DNA of 64,000 bases from contig NZ_JALKFZ020000185.1 in NCBI RefSeq assembly GCF_023243075.1, positions 23,597-87,596 on the forward strand, read 5' to 3'. The stretch comes from Frankia sp. AiPa1 (GTDB taxonomy: Bacteria > Actinomycetota > Actinomycetes > Frankiales > Frankiaceae). A model generated the notes under the pieces. It was not told where the DNA came from and did no database searches. It was given only the letters and a program-made list of their open reading frames with translations. Positions 53,880 to 62,394 of this stretch are shown piece after piece. The position numbers and the translations under genes are program-made. Every line of letters starts with the position of its first letter. Position 1 is the first letter of the stretch.

Positions 53880-54635
53880 TCAGCCGGCCTGTCCGACGAT
53901 GAGGGCCGGCGGGGCGCCGGGCGACGTCGCCTGCAACGTCCGCATGACCTTGGCCGGGTCGTCATACGGTCCGGAGATGTAGAACGGCTGGCCGCCCCGG
54001 CCGAACGTGATCGCGGACGGTCCTTCCCAGGCCCCGAGATGAGCGGCGGCCGGAGCCAGGTCGGGGTGCGGCTCGAAGCCGAGGCCGCGGGCGTACTCGA
54101 CGGAACCGAGGACGACATCGGCGGCGAGGTCCAGCGGTGCGTCCTGCCATCCGTAGGGCTGGGAGGCGAAGTACGTCTCGCGGAAACCGGGCAGCTCGAC
54201 GTCGGACATGATCGTCGGGCCCAGCGCGTTCTTGACGCCGAGGCAGTAGCAGTCCGCCAGGTAACCGCACACCGACACCCTGCCCCACCGGTGCCGGCGG
54301 GCGACCAGCACCGCGACCAGTCCACCGAGGATGGTCCGCCCGCCGGGCCGGTCCAGCTCGCGGATGCTGTCCGGTCCGTCCAGCTCGGCGGGGGCGGCCG
54401 CGATGTCGGGGCCGTCGACGGTGTCCGCCACGTCCACCCAGCCCGGCGCCGGGTCCACCATGAGACCCCGCCGCCAGCCGGCGCTGATCCAGCAGCCGAC
54501 GAGCGCCGGCTCCCCAGCCGCGGCCTGTGCCTCGGCCGCGACCGCCCGCACGATCGGGTTCACCACGGACGGCGACATTCCGAGGATGCGCGCGATCTGT
54601 TTCGGCGACTTCCCCTGGCCCCGCAGCTCTGCCAC
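53880..54635 (-). CDS. Helix-turn-helix protein of unknown function
   Basis: The mapped start is GTG 54635, giving 251 residues. The first 35 residues form a helix-turn-helix (GKSPKQIARILGMSPSVVNPIVR). The rest is a conserved-looking domain with CGYLADCYCLGVKNALGP (three cysteines) and AITFGRGGQPFYISGPYDD. In-frame codons run about 10 residues further up (…SGDIEIRARV) without ATG or GTG, only ATA, so the true start is unsure. Probably a small transcription factor with a ligand domain. It is divergent from the DUF2786 gene. No family name can be given. Confidence 0.65.
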   Translation of the reverse strand: MAELRGQGKSPKQIARILGMSPSVVNPIVRAVAAEAQAAAGEPALVGCWISAGWRRGLMVDPAPGWVDVADTVDGPDIAAAPAELDGPDSIRELDRPGGRTILGGLVAVLVARRHRWGRVSVCGYLADCYCLGVKNALGPTIMSDVELPGFRETYFASQPYGWQDAPLDLAADVVLGSVEYARGLGFEPHPDLAPAAAHLGAWEGPSAITFGRGGQPFYISGPYDDPAKVMRTLQATSPGAPPALIVGQAG

Positions 54636-54987
54636 CCGCGCCCGAATCTCGATGTCACCACTTATGCTCCACGACCGTAGTCGACCAGGTGCGGATCGCC
54701 GGCACCGGGCCGTTCGGCCGCGGTCCGCGGGGCTTGGATGGCTTCGTTCGTCCCCGGCGACATGGTGCGTGGCAGGGGCCGCCGGCAGGGCCGGCTCAGA
54801 AGGGGCCGGCTCTGTGCCCCCGGCAGGCGGCGGGCGGTCTTGGCGTATGGGTCGCGGGCGGGCCGTCTGGTCGGCGACTCACGCCGAGACAACACCGAGC
54901 CCGTGGGCTCTCCGGTGGGTGACCACCGCGGTATCCGTGGCGGTGGGGATACTTGCCGTGCGGTGCGGGCCAGCGGAAGAGGTGAGC

Positions 54988-56550
54988 GTGGGCATCCGGA
55001 ATCGGGAACGTCGTAAGGCCAGACAGAAGGCGCGGACGGAACGCGGCCGCGCGCAGTCCGGCCGGTCCGCGGCGGGCGGCGAGACCGACTCCGCGCGGGG
55101 CCTGTTCAACGGGGGACGCCCCGCGTACGGGACCCTTCCGGAGATCGTCGACCAGCTGATCGGGGCGGCGGTGAACGCGCGGCTGCGCGAGGACGCCGAC
55201 CAGTTCACGAACTGCGTGCAGGCACTGGTCGGCGTGCCGCAGGAGGCGCGGGGGCGGCAGGTCGTCAACCGGTGCCTGCTCGCCTGGTTCGACCGCGTTG
55301 TCGAGGCCGCCTGGCAGCGCGGCTGGCAGCCGGTGGACGTGCACCGCATCGTGGGCCGCCGGGCCAGTGCGCGGCACGCGCGGCTGGCCGTCGATGCCAT
55401 GGCCGCCGAGATGCGCCGCTACGCCGCCGCCACCGTCGACGAGCGCTGGCAGGCCCAGCTGCGCGGCCTGGGCGCCACCGTCTGGTGGGAACGAGACGAG
55501 GAATGGCTGGATCGCTGGGGGCACCGGGAGAGCCTGGACCGGTCGCAGACACTTGCCGACGCCGTGGAACTGCTCGCGGTCGTGCACTCGCTGCCCCCGC
55601 TCGAGTCGCTGTGCCCCCCGCCAGGCAGCGCCCGCCGGGACACAACGTCCGGGGCCGCGTCCGGGGGCCGCACCACTGCCGGCGACCGATCCTCCTCCGG
55701 AGCACGAGCCTCCTCCTCCTCCTCCGGGGCACGAGCCGCGTCCGGGGGTCGTCGGGCGTCCGGGGCGGGTCGTTCCACCGGGACGGCCACCGGCGCGACC
55801 GATGCCGGCCCGACGAGTGTCGGCGCAACCGCTGCCGGCGGATCCGACCGGCGCATGCTCGACCGGGTCCGCGCGCTGCTGGCGAAGGCCGAATCGACCG
55901 AGTTCGCCGAGGAAGCCGAGGCGCTGACCGCCAAGGCGCAGCAGCTCATGGCCCGGCACAGCATCGATGAGGCGCTGCTGGCAGCCGGTCAGGGCGCCCG
56001 GGAGACCCCGGCGGGCCGCCGGGTCGGCATCGACAACCCGTATGAGATCGCCAAGGCCAGCCTGCTCGACGTGGTGTCCGACGCCAACCGCTGCCGCACG
56101 GTGTGGTCGAAGAGCCTCGGGTTCGCCACCGTCATCGGCTTCGAGCCCGACCTGGACGCCGTCGAGCTGCTCTACACGTCGCTGCTGGTGCAGGCGACCA
56201 CGGCGATGATGCGGGCCGGGTCCCGCCAGGACGGCGCCGGACGGTCCCGCACCCGCTCTTTTCGCCAGTCGTTCCTCGCCTCGTTCGCGACCCGCATCGG
56301 TCAGCGTCTGAGCGCCGCGTCCGAGCAGGCCCATGCCGAGGCCGCGGCGGAGACGGGCGATGGCCGCCTGCTGCCGGTGCTCGCCGCCCGCACCGACTCC
56401 GTCCGCGAGGCGACCGAGTCGATGTTCCCGCAGATCGTCGCCCAGGCCGTGCGCGCCACCGACCCCGAGGGCTGGGCCTCCGGCCGCGCCGCCGCCGACC
56501 TCGCCACTCTGCACACCCGCGACGAGGTCACCGCCGACCGCTCCGGCTGA
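54988..56550 (+). CDS. DUF2786 domain-containing protein
   Basis: GTG 54988 (GGAAGAG upstream; GTG 54982 is also possible) gives 520 residues. The N-terminus is strongly basic (NRERRKARQKARTERGR). A middle region follows, then a Gly/Ser/Arg-rich linker of about 60 residues, then DUF2786 at about 287-327 with VRALLAKAES and ALTAKAQQLMARHSID. A C-terminal helical domain completes it (SFRQSFLASFATRIGQRLS). DUF2786 is a short conserved motif of unknown function, found in bacteria and phages. The upstream frame to 54331 overlaps the helix-turn-helix gene on the other strand and was not used. Confidence 0.75.
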   Translation: MGIRNRERRKARQKARTERGRAQSGRSAAGGETDSARGLFNGGRPAYGTLPEIVDQLIGAAVNARLREDADQFTNCVQALVGVPQEARGRQVVNRCLLAWFDRVVEAAWQRGWQPVDVHRIVGRRASARHARLAVDAMAAEMRRYAAATVDERWQAQLRGLGATVWWERDEEWLDRWGHRESLDRSQTLADAVELLAVVHSLPPLESLCPPPGSARRDTTSGAASGGRTTAGDRSSSGARASSSSSGARAASGGRRASGAGRSTGTATGATDAGPTSVGATAAGGSDRRMLDRVRALLAKAESTEFAEEAEALTAKAQQLMARHSIDEALLAAGQGARETPAGRRVGIDNPYEIAKASLLDVVSDANRCRTVWSKSLGFATVIGFEPDLDAVELLYTSLLVQATTAMMRAGSRQDGAGRSRTRSFRQSFLASFATRIGQRLSAASEQAHAEAAAETGDGRLLPVLAARTDSVREATESMFPQIVAQAVRATDPEGWASGRAAADLATLHTRDEVTADRSG

Positions 56551-56596
56551 CCAGTCCCGCGGCGACCTGGCCTCAGGGCCCGGCGGCCGCCTGCCG

Positions 56597-56815
56597 GTGA
56601 GGTCAGGGTCTCGGTTGGTCGGCTGGCCCGCCGGCTGCGCCAGGAGCGCCCGGCCCACGCACTGGGGCTGACCCAGATGTCCGTGCTCTCGCGGCCGCAC
56701 CGGCCTGGCGCGGCGAGTCCCAAGGCGCTCTCCGCCCAGGAGGGGGCTCAACCGCAGACGATGCGCGTACCCTCGCCGCGGCCCTGGCGGCGTTCACGGT
56801 CAGGGATGCCGCTCA
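56597..56815 (+). pseudogene. Frameshifted MarR-family regulator remnant
   Basis: In one frame the DNA reads VRVSVGRLARRLRQER, then ALGLTQMSVLSRPHR and a helix SPKALSAQEGAQPQTM, the start of a MarR winged-helix domain. After TM the match continues in another frame as RTLAAALAAFTVRDA. The rest of the wing and dimer helices is missing, and the stop-free frame no longer matches. A single small indel plus a lost C-terminus fits decay. It lies between the DUF2786 gene and the HAF gene. Confidence 0.6.
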
Positions 56816-58026
56816 GGCCAGTCCCACCGGGCGGCGTGGCTGGTGCCGTCTGGCAGCGAGGTGGAGCCCACCACCTGACCCCGGTTGTTGATCGCGATCG
56901 GCTGGGCGGAGCCGCCGAGCCGCTCGGTCCGGCCGTGGCTCCGCCGGAAGGCGGCGGTGCTGGTCGCGACGACGATGTCGCCCCGCTCGTTGAGGGCGAC
57001 CGGCCGCGCGAACAGGCCACCGAAGTCGCCCAGCTGGGTCCGGCGGCCGTGGTCCCAGAGCAGGATGTGCCCGACGTTGGTCGCGGGGTCGTAGGTCGAA
57101 CCGAGGATCTGGCCGGCGTCGTTGATGGCGACCGCCGTGCTCAGCGGGTCATGCGGGTCCAGGTCGGTCGCGCGGTCGCCCTGCCACAGCATGGCGTGGG
57201 TGTCTCCCGTCGGCGTCGCGGCCCAGCCGACGACGTCGCCGCGGTTGTTGATGTCGGAGCCGTAGCCGGTCGCGGTGGGCAGCGGCACCCAGCGTCCCCG
57301 GATCCAGCGGGCCGAGTGGTCGTGGGCGTGGTCGTTGGTCTGGACGTCGCCCAGGATCCACCCGTTGCCGCTGATGGCGCGGGCGCCACTGCTCTGGCCC
57401 GCCGGAGCGCCGAGGTCGACGGTGTGGCCGTCACGCCAGAGCATCGCGTGCGTCCCGCCGGTGAGCGGCCCCGTTCCGACCACCTGCCCGCGCTCGTTCT
57501 GGTCGGAGACGGAGAAGTCGAGGTGGACGACGGACCCGTCGGGGCGCAGCACGAAGCCGGGGGAGTAGAAGCGGCCCGGGATGCTCCCGGCGATCTGCCC
57601 GGCGTTGTTGATCCGCAACGGTCCTCGCGCGGTGTCGGGCAGTGCGGTCAGGGCACCCCGTGACCAGCGGAATCCGTGGGTGTCGTACGGCGCGCTGTAG
57701 CCGGAGCCGACGATGTCCCCACGGTCGTTGATCGAGGTGGCGCTGACGTAGGTGAAGCTCGGCAGGGCCCCGAGGTCGACCGGCGACACGGTCACGATCG
57801 GATCGTCGCCCGCGGCCCTCGACACCGCCGTGCTGGGAGCCGCTGTCGCCGCCCCGGCCGACAGGACCACGATGGTCCCGGTCGCCGCCGCCGTCATCGC
57901 CGCCGTCATCGCCGCCGCCGCAGCCACCCTGACCGCGCGCCCCGGGCGCACCGCAGGCCGCGCCGCACCCCTGGTACATCCCGACCGCGTCGCACGCGTC
58001 GTAGCCCCAGTACGCCTCGACCGCAT
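56800..58026 (-). CDS. Secreted HAF-repeat protein
   Basis: ATG 58026 follows GGGAGG and gives 408 residues. The first 60 residues are a long signal peptide with twin Arg-rich segments and a hydrophobic stretch, with likely cleavage after ATA. The rest is about eight repeats of about 45 residues, each with an I-N-(N/D)-x-G-x-(I/V)-x-G core such as SINDRGDIVGSG and INNRGQVVGST. These match the extracellular HAF repeat family, probably a beta-propeller-like fold. Function unknown. Its 3' end overlaps the MarR remnant on the other strand. Confidence 0.8.
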   Translation of the reverse strand: MRSRRTGATTRATRSGCTRGAARPAVRPGRAVRVAAAAAMTAAMTAAATGTIVVLSAGAATAAPSTAVSRAAGDDPIVTVSPVDLGALPSFTYVSATSINDRGDIVGSGYSAPYDTHGFRWSRGALTALPDTARGPLRINNAGQIAGSIPGRFYSPGFVLRPDGSVVHLDFSVSDQNERGQVVGTGPLTGGTHAMLWRDGHTVDLGAPAGQSSGARAISGNGWILGDVQTNDHAHDHSARWIRGRWVPLPTATGYGSDINNRGDVVGWAATPTGDTHAMLWQGDRATDLDPHDPLSTAVAINDAGQILGSTYDPATNVGHILLWDHGRRTQLGDFGGLFARPVALNERGDIVVATSTAAFRRSHGRTERLGGSAQPIAINNRGQVVGSTSLPDGTSHAARWDWPERHP

Positions 58027-58417
58027 CGCTGCCTCCCGTACGGTGGCCGGTCATCCTCCGGCGTCAACCGCGTTGGGGAATCAGACAACCACTGTCCGAC
58101 GTCACATGGTGGGAGTGGTCGGCCGACACGCGCCCACTCGTTCCGGTACCGAGCTCGGCCTGTCCGTCCACGACACCGCGCTCGCCTCCGCGCTCGCCTC
58201 GTCCGTCGCGTCCACCCTCCGTTCCCGGCAAGGCGGCCGCCACCGCCGGGTAGCGCCCGCCGCCACTGTTACCGTGGCTCCCCAGACGCCGCCGGGAGGC
58301 GTGTTGGCCAACGGCAGTGATCTGCCAGGATCCATGAAAATGGGCACACCGGTCCTGAATCCGATCCGGAGCTTTGTCCTGCGGTGACGACCGGCAATGC
58401 CACTCAGCCTAAGTTGA
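58027..58417. other. Intergenic region, no gene seen
   Basis: About 390 bp between the HAF gene start and the transposase tail. Presumably holds the HAF promoter. No supported gene. Confidence 0.5.
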
Positions 58418-58561
58418 TCAAGCTGCCGCCTGGGGTTTTACGGGGTTGGCGAGCCTGATCGTGGGTGGGACGGGGTGGCGGGTGCCGCGCTGGCCGGGTT
58501 TCTTGACGGGGAAACGGCTCGGGGCGGCGCGTCGCGCGACGTGGGGGTAGGTCCTGATCAA
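58418..58561 (-). mobile_element. C-terminal remnant of an IS4-like transposase
   Basis: The minus strand reads LIRTYPHVARRAAPSRF, PVKKPGQRGTRH, then TIRLANPVKPQ and a stop. This is the basic C-terminal tail that I recall from actinobacterial IS4-type transposases. The frame begins inside the last codons of the response regulator, and nothing of the catalytic domain is left. No inverted repeat or target duplication was seen. The family assignment is from memory and moderate. Confidence 0.5.
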
Positions 58562-59214
58562 TGCTTACCGACCTTCACAAAGCCGGACTCGAAGGCGATG
58601 ATGACTGCCTGGGTGCGGTCACGCGCGCCGAGTTTAGCCAACACGCTGCTCACGTGGGTCTTGACGGTCTGGACGCCGAGGAATAGCCGGTCGGCGATCT
58701 CGCTATTGGTCAATCCCTGACTGACTAGTCGCAGTACGGTGGCCTCCCGGCCTGTGAGCGTGGCCCGGCGCATCGCCTCTTGAGCCGCCTGATCCACCGA
58801 TCTGCTCGCCATGTATCGGATCGCTTCGGGAAACAGCAAGGTATCGCTCGATGCGATCAAATGAACGGCTTGGACTATTTCTGCGTGACGTGCTCTTTTG
58901 AGTAGGAATCCGTTGGCGCCACCGCGGAGCGCTTCATAGACATAGTCGTCCAGTTCAAAAGTGGTGAGTACGAGAATTTTCGGTGGGTCGGTAATCTCCG
59001 CGAGGATCTCCCGGATGGCAGCTAGCCCGTCAACCCTCGGCATACGAATGTCCATCAGCACGACGTCCGGTGCTGTCTCCCGGATCAGTGGTACGACCGT
59101 CGAGCCGTCGCTGGCCTCGCCGACGACGGCGATCTCGCCACTTGCCTCGAGTATGACCCGCAGTCCCACCCGAACCAGCTCATCGTCATCGGCGAGCAGG
59201 ACAGAAACCGTCAC
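58558..59214 (-). CDS. NarL/LuxR-family response regulator
   Basis: The 218-residue protein has a receiver domain (LLADDDELVRVGL, phosphorylation Asp in VVLMDIRMPRVDG, and the Lys of FLLKRARH) and a C-terminal LuxR helix-turn-helix (LTGREATVLRLVSQGLTNSEIADRLF... then VQTVKTHVSSVLAKLG, each on its own). Its ATG overlaps the stop of the kinase gene (ATGA), so the pair is one operon. It likely controls the divergent ABC exporter. The final residues end right at the transposase remnant but the regulator looks full length. Confidence 0.9.
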   Translation of the reverse strand: MTVSVLLADDDELVRVGLRVILEASGEIAVVGEASDGSTVVPLIRETAPDVVLMDIRMPRVDGLAAIREILAEITDPPKILVLTTFELDDYVYEALRGGANGFLLKRARHAEIVQAVHLIASSDTLLFPEAIRYMASRSVDQAAQEAMRRATLTGREATVLRLVSQGLTNSEIADRLFLGVQTVKTHVSSVLAKLGARDRTQAVIIAFESGFVKVGKH

Positions 59215-60461
59215 CGGGCTACTCTACGCGGGGCCGTCTGCTGCCTCGTGGACCCGACACGAAGTGGGAGTCGGACCTCGACGATCCAGTGGCCGTCCTG
59301 GGGTCTGGCACTGAACTCGCCACCGAGGAGGACAGCCCGTTCCCGTAATCCGCGCAGGCCTTTGCCTCCAAGGCGGGGAGGGCTGATGGATCTGCCAGCG
59401 ACTGGGTTGACAATACGCAGCTCCAGGGACACGTCGTCGACACTGATGTCGATCATCACCGGGCAGCCCTGCGCATGCCGCAGTGCGTTAGTCACCGCCT
59501 CCTGGAGGATCCGATAGGCCTCTCGGGACACGACGCCGGGGATGTCGCCGATCCGTGGACTGACATCGGCGATGACCGGGGTGCCGGCAGCTTGAGCGAT
59601 ACCCAGCAGGACGTCGATTTCGGCGAGCGTGGGACGTGCGCGCACGCCTGCAGAAGTGTCGCGCAGTATCCCCAGGGTTCGTTCAAGGTCGTCCATGGCG
59701 CGTCGTCCCGTCTCCTCGATGACGGTCAGGGCCCGCTCGACGAACGCGGGATCGGTGCCCACAACCTCCCTGGCCGCGCCAGCCTGTAGGACTGTCAGGG
59801 TGAGCGCGTGGCCGATGGAGTCGTGCAGTTCCGCGGCGAGTCGGTTACGTTCCAGGAGCTGTTCCGCCCGGTGTTCGGCCTCCGCCAGCTGTTCGGCCGG
59901 AGACGGGCTGAGAAAGGCCCGGGCCGCTCGCAATTGCAGCTCGCCGGCAGCGACTACCATCCATAGCAGAGCAAGGATCAACGGCGGGAATAGTAGTGGA
60001 CCCAGCGTCAGGTGGTCGCTGTCCAGTACCTCGATTCCTGCGGTGTACAGGGGTCCCTGCCGGAACGGTGCGAACGCGAGCTGGACGGCAAGAGCAACGG
60101 CGTTGACCGTCAGGGCTAGAACAGCGACTCCGAACCAGACGCGGAAGAACAACCAGAGCCCGGTCCTGCGCAAGTCGGACAGAGTGCGCGAGCGGGCGAC
60201 ACTGATCTTTGCACTGTCCTGCGGCTTCAGGAGAAACCTTGCCTGGATGCCTTCCGCCTGGCGGGTCCCGGGCACGAGTGCGATGAGCGTCAGCAACGGT
60301 AGCGGGGACACCAGGCAGGTGAGCAGGGTGGTCGCCAGGGATTCATCGAAGCCCGGCGCGACCATGACGCAGATGCCGGCAAAGACCCCGCCCATGGCTA
60401 GGTGCAGCCAGCGCGTGTAGACAGCGGGTCGGAGTAGCAGGGAGACAAAGACCGGCACCAC
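59211..60461 (-). CDS. Sensor histidine kinase (HisKA_3 type)
   Basis: GTG 60461 (or GTG 60458) is preferred; the frame is open to 60581 but that reaches into the ABC gene. The product is about 416 residues. Several hydrophobic helices lie in the N-terminal half (for example FAGICVMVAPG, LWLFFRVWFGVAVLALTVNA). H-box LAAELHDSIGHALTLTV and the ATPase N-box AYRILQEAVTNALRHA follow, then GGKGLRGLRERAVLLGG. This is the DesK/LiaS-like layout. It senses an envelope signal and phosphorylates the overlapping regulator. It is divergent from the ABC exporter, which is the likely target. Confidence 0.88.
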   Translation of the reverse strand: MVPVFVSLLLRPAVYTRWLHLAMGGVFAGICVMVAPGFDESLATTLLTCLVSPLPLLTLIALVPGTRQAEGIQARFLLKPQDSAKISVARSRTLSDLRRTGLWLFFRVWFGVAVLALTVNAVALAVQLAFAPFRQGPLYTAGIEVLDSDHLTLGPLLFPPLILALLWMVVAAGELQLRAARAFLSPSPAEQLAEAEHRAEQLLERNRLAAELHDSIGHALTLTVLQAGAAREVVGTDPAFVERALTVIEETGRRAMDDLERTLGILRDTSAGVRARPTLAEIDVLLGIAQAAGTPVIADVSPRIGDIPGVVSREAYRILQEAVTNALRHAQGCPVMIDISVDDVSLELRIVNPVAGRSISPPRLGGKGLRGLRERAVLLGGEFSARPQDGHWIVEVRLPLRVGSTRQQTAPRRVAR

Positions 60462-60559
60462 TCCATGATGCCTACCATGGTCCCCCGTGCACCTCCCCCA
60501 CCGGAGGGAGGACGGTTGGGGGATCCGCGCGTGGCCCCGCGTGTCGCTAACTAGGACCC

Positions 60560-61516
60560 ATGGCGACCGAGAAGGAATCACTGCCCCAGGCGCGTATTGA
60601 CGTCCGGGATGTCACCAAACGCTACGGATCGACTGTCGCTGTGAACCAGCTCACCTTTCAGGTCGAACCCGGTCGAGTGACCGGCTTCCTCGGGCCCAAC
60701 GGCGCGGGCAAGACGACCACCATGCGGATGATGCTTGGCCTCGACCGACCGTCGGACGGCGAGGTGCTCATCAACGGCCGCCCGTACGCGCGGATCGAGG
60801 AGCCGCTGCGGCACGTGGGCGCGCTTCTCGACCCTGCTGCTGTGCATCCCGGGCGGCGGGCTCGGGACCAACTGCTGGTCCTCGCCAGGAGCAATCGCAT
60901 CCCAGATGTGCGGGTCGACGAGATGCTTGACCGGGTGGGCTTGTCCAGCGTAACCAAGCGCCGGATCGGTGGATTCTCCCTGGGCATGCGTCAACGGCTC
61001 GGGCTCGCGGCCGCGCTGCTCGGCGATCCTCAGGTTCTGATCTTGGATGAACCGCTCAACGGCCTCGATCCAGAGGGCATCCAATGGATCAGGAAGCTGC
61101 TCAGGGAACTCGCCGAAGACGGTCGGGTGGTCTTGGCCTCCAGTCATCTCATGAACGAGATGGCGGTAACCGCCGATCATCTAGTCATCATCGGAAGAGG
61201 TCGGCTGCTGGCCGACGTCAGCATGACCGAGTTCAGTGCCCGGTACGGCCGCGGCCGGGTCCGGTTGCGCACGACCCGGCCCGAACGGCTGGGCAAGGCA
61301 CTGGCCGCCGAGGGGCTCACCCTGACGGCGATGAACGGCGGGATGTGGGAGGTACCTGAGGCACAGCCGGACCACATCGGCGCTGTCGCCGCCCGCGAAG
61401 GCGTGCCACTCCAGGAACTGGAACTGTACAGAGACTCCCTGGAGGAGGCGTTCCTACGGATGACCGCGCGTTCCGCCGAATTCACCGCCGCTGCTGGACG
61501 AGAGGCGCTGATATGA
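60560..61516 (+). CDS. ABC transporter ATP-binding protein (BcrA-like)
   Basis: This 318-residue protein has Walker A GPNGAGKTT, the signature SLGMRQRLGLA, Walker B VLILDEPLNGLDPEG and the H-loop in VVLASSHLMNEM. The last 95 residues resemble the C-terminal domain of BcrA/drug-resistance exporters. It pairs with the permease gene, whose ATG overlaps this stop. The divergent two-component system on the left is a usual partner of such exporters, which often expel cell-envelope-active peptides. Substrate not shown. Confidence 0.9.
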   Translation: MATEKESLPQARIDVRDVTKRYGSTVAVNQLTFQVEPGRVTGFLGPNGAGKTTTMRMMLGLDRPSDGEVLINGRPYARIEEPLRHVGALLDPAAVHPGRRARDQLLVLARSNRIPDVRVDEMLDRVGLSSVTKRRIGGFSLGMRQRLGLAAALLGDPQVLILDEPLNGLDPEGIQWIRKLLRELAEDGRVVLASSHLMNEMAVTADHLVIIGRGRLLADVSMTEFSARYGRGRVRLRTTRPERLGKALAAEGLTLTAMNGGMWEVPEAQPDHIGAVAAREGVPLQELELYRDSLEEAFLRMTARSAEFTAAAGREALI

Positions 61517-62265
61517 CTCTGCAACCGGTGCTGTACTCGGAGTGGACCAAGATTAGGTCGGTTCGATCGATCGTTTGGGCGCTGACGGTGGCCGCTGTCC
61601 TGCTCATCGGCTTCGGCTCCTTTGCCTGCGGGGCTTACGGCGATGGCGAAGCTGCCCAAAAAGATTTTGATCCGCTGGCGCTGGCTTTCTGGGGGGTGAA
61701 CTTCGCCCAGGTCGCAGTGGCTGTTTTCGCGATGCTGGCTATGGGGGGCGAATATGATAAAGGCGCGATAGCTACCTCTCTCACTGTGGTTCCCCAAAGG
61801 GCCCGATTTTACGTTGGTAAACTTCTGGTGACCTCGGGCCTCTCTCTGGCCGTCGCGATCCCGGCCACTTTGATCACGTATTTTGTGGCACAAGGTCTGC
61901 TGGGTGAGCACGGAGTTTCCTTCGGTGATCCCGGCACAGTGCGCGGTGTGCTTTCTCTGATTTTCTACTTCCCGCTGCTGACCCTCCTATGTGTGGGGCT
62001 CGCCGCGATCTTCCGCACTCTGGCGGCGACAATGGGAATTTTCCTGCCACTCCTGTTTCTTGTGTCTCCGCTGAGCATGGAGGTTCCCAGCCTACGGACT
62101 GTCGCCCAGTTCCTGCCTGACCGGGCTGCGCTGTATGCAGCCATGAACCTCCATTCGAATTCCGATTTTGTCTACGATGCGTGGCTGGGCCTGCCGATTA
62201 TGGCTGTATGGACGGCGGCGTTGGTCTTCGGTGGCTGGTACGCGTTGCGTAGCCGTGATGCATGA
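61513..62265 (+). CDS. ABC-2 type transporter permease
   Basis: This 250-residue, hydrophobic protein has about six transmembrane helices, starting with IVWALTVAAVLLIGFGSF and ending with WLGLPIMAVWTAALVFGGWYA. It starts in an ATGA overlap with the ATPase gene, forming a two-component exporter. It lacks separate domains. It is somewhat less GC-rich than the flanking genes (more T at third positions), which may mean later arrival, but the difference is small. Confidence 0.87.
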   Translation: MTLQPVLYSEWTKIRSVRSIVWALTVAAVLLIGFGSFACGAYGDGEAAQKDFDPLALAFWGVNFAQVAVAVFAMLAMGGEYDKGAIATSLTVVPQRARFYVGKLLVTSGLSLAVAIPATLITYFVAQGLLGEHGVSFGDPGTVRGVLSLIFYFPLLTLLCVGLAAIFRTLAATMGIFLPLLFLVSPLSMEVPSLRTVAQFLPDRAALYAAMNLHSNSDFVYDAWLGLPIMAVWTAALVFGGWYALRSRDA

Positions 62266-62394
62266 GCGACGTTTGGCTCGCACTTTGAGGTTGGCTCTCC
62301 GCCGCAGTCAACTGCGAAGAGCCGTAAAAGGACCCGTCTCAGGCGGGCACCTCGACGCGTGGCCCACCCAACCTTTACTCGACGGGCGGAACGA

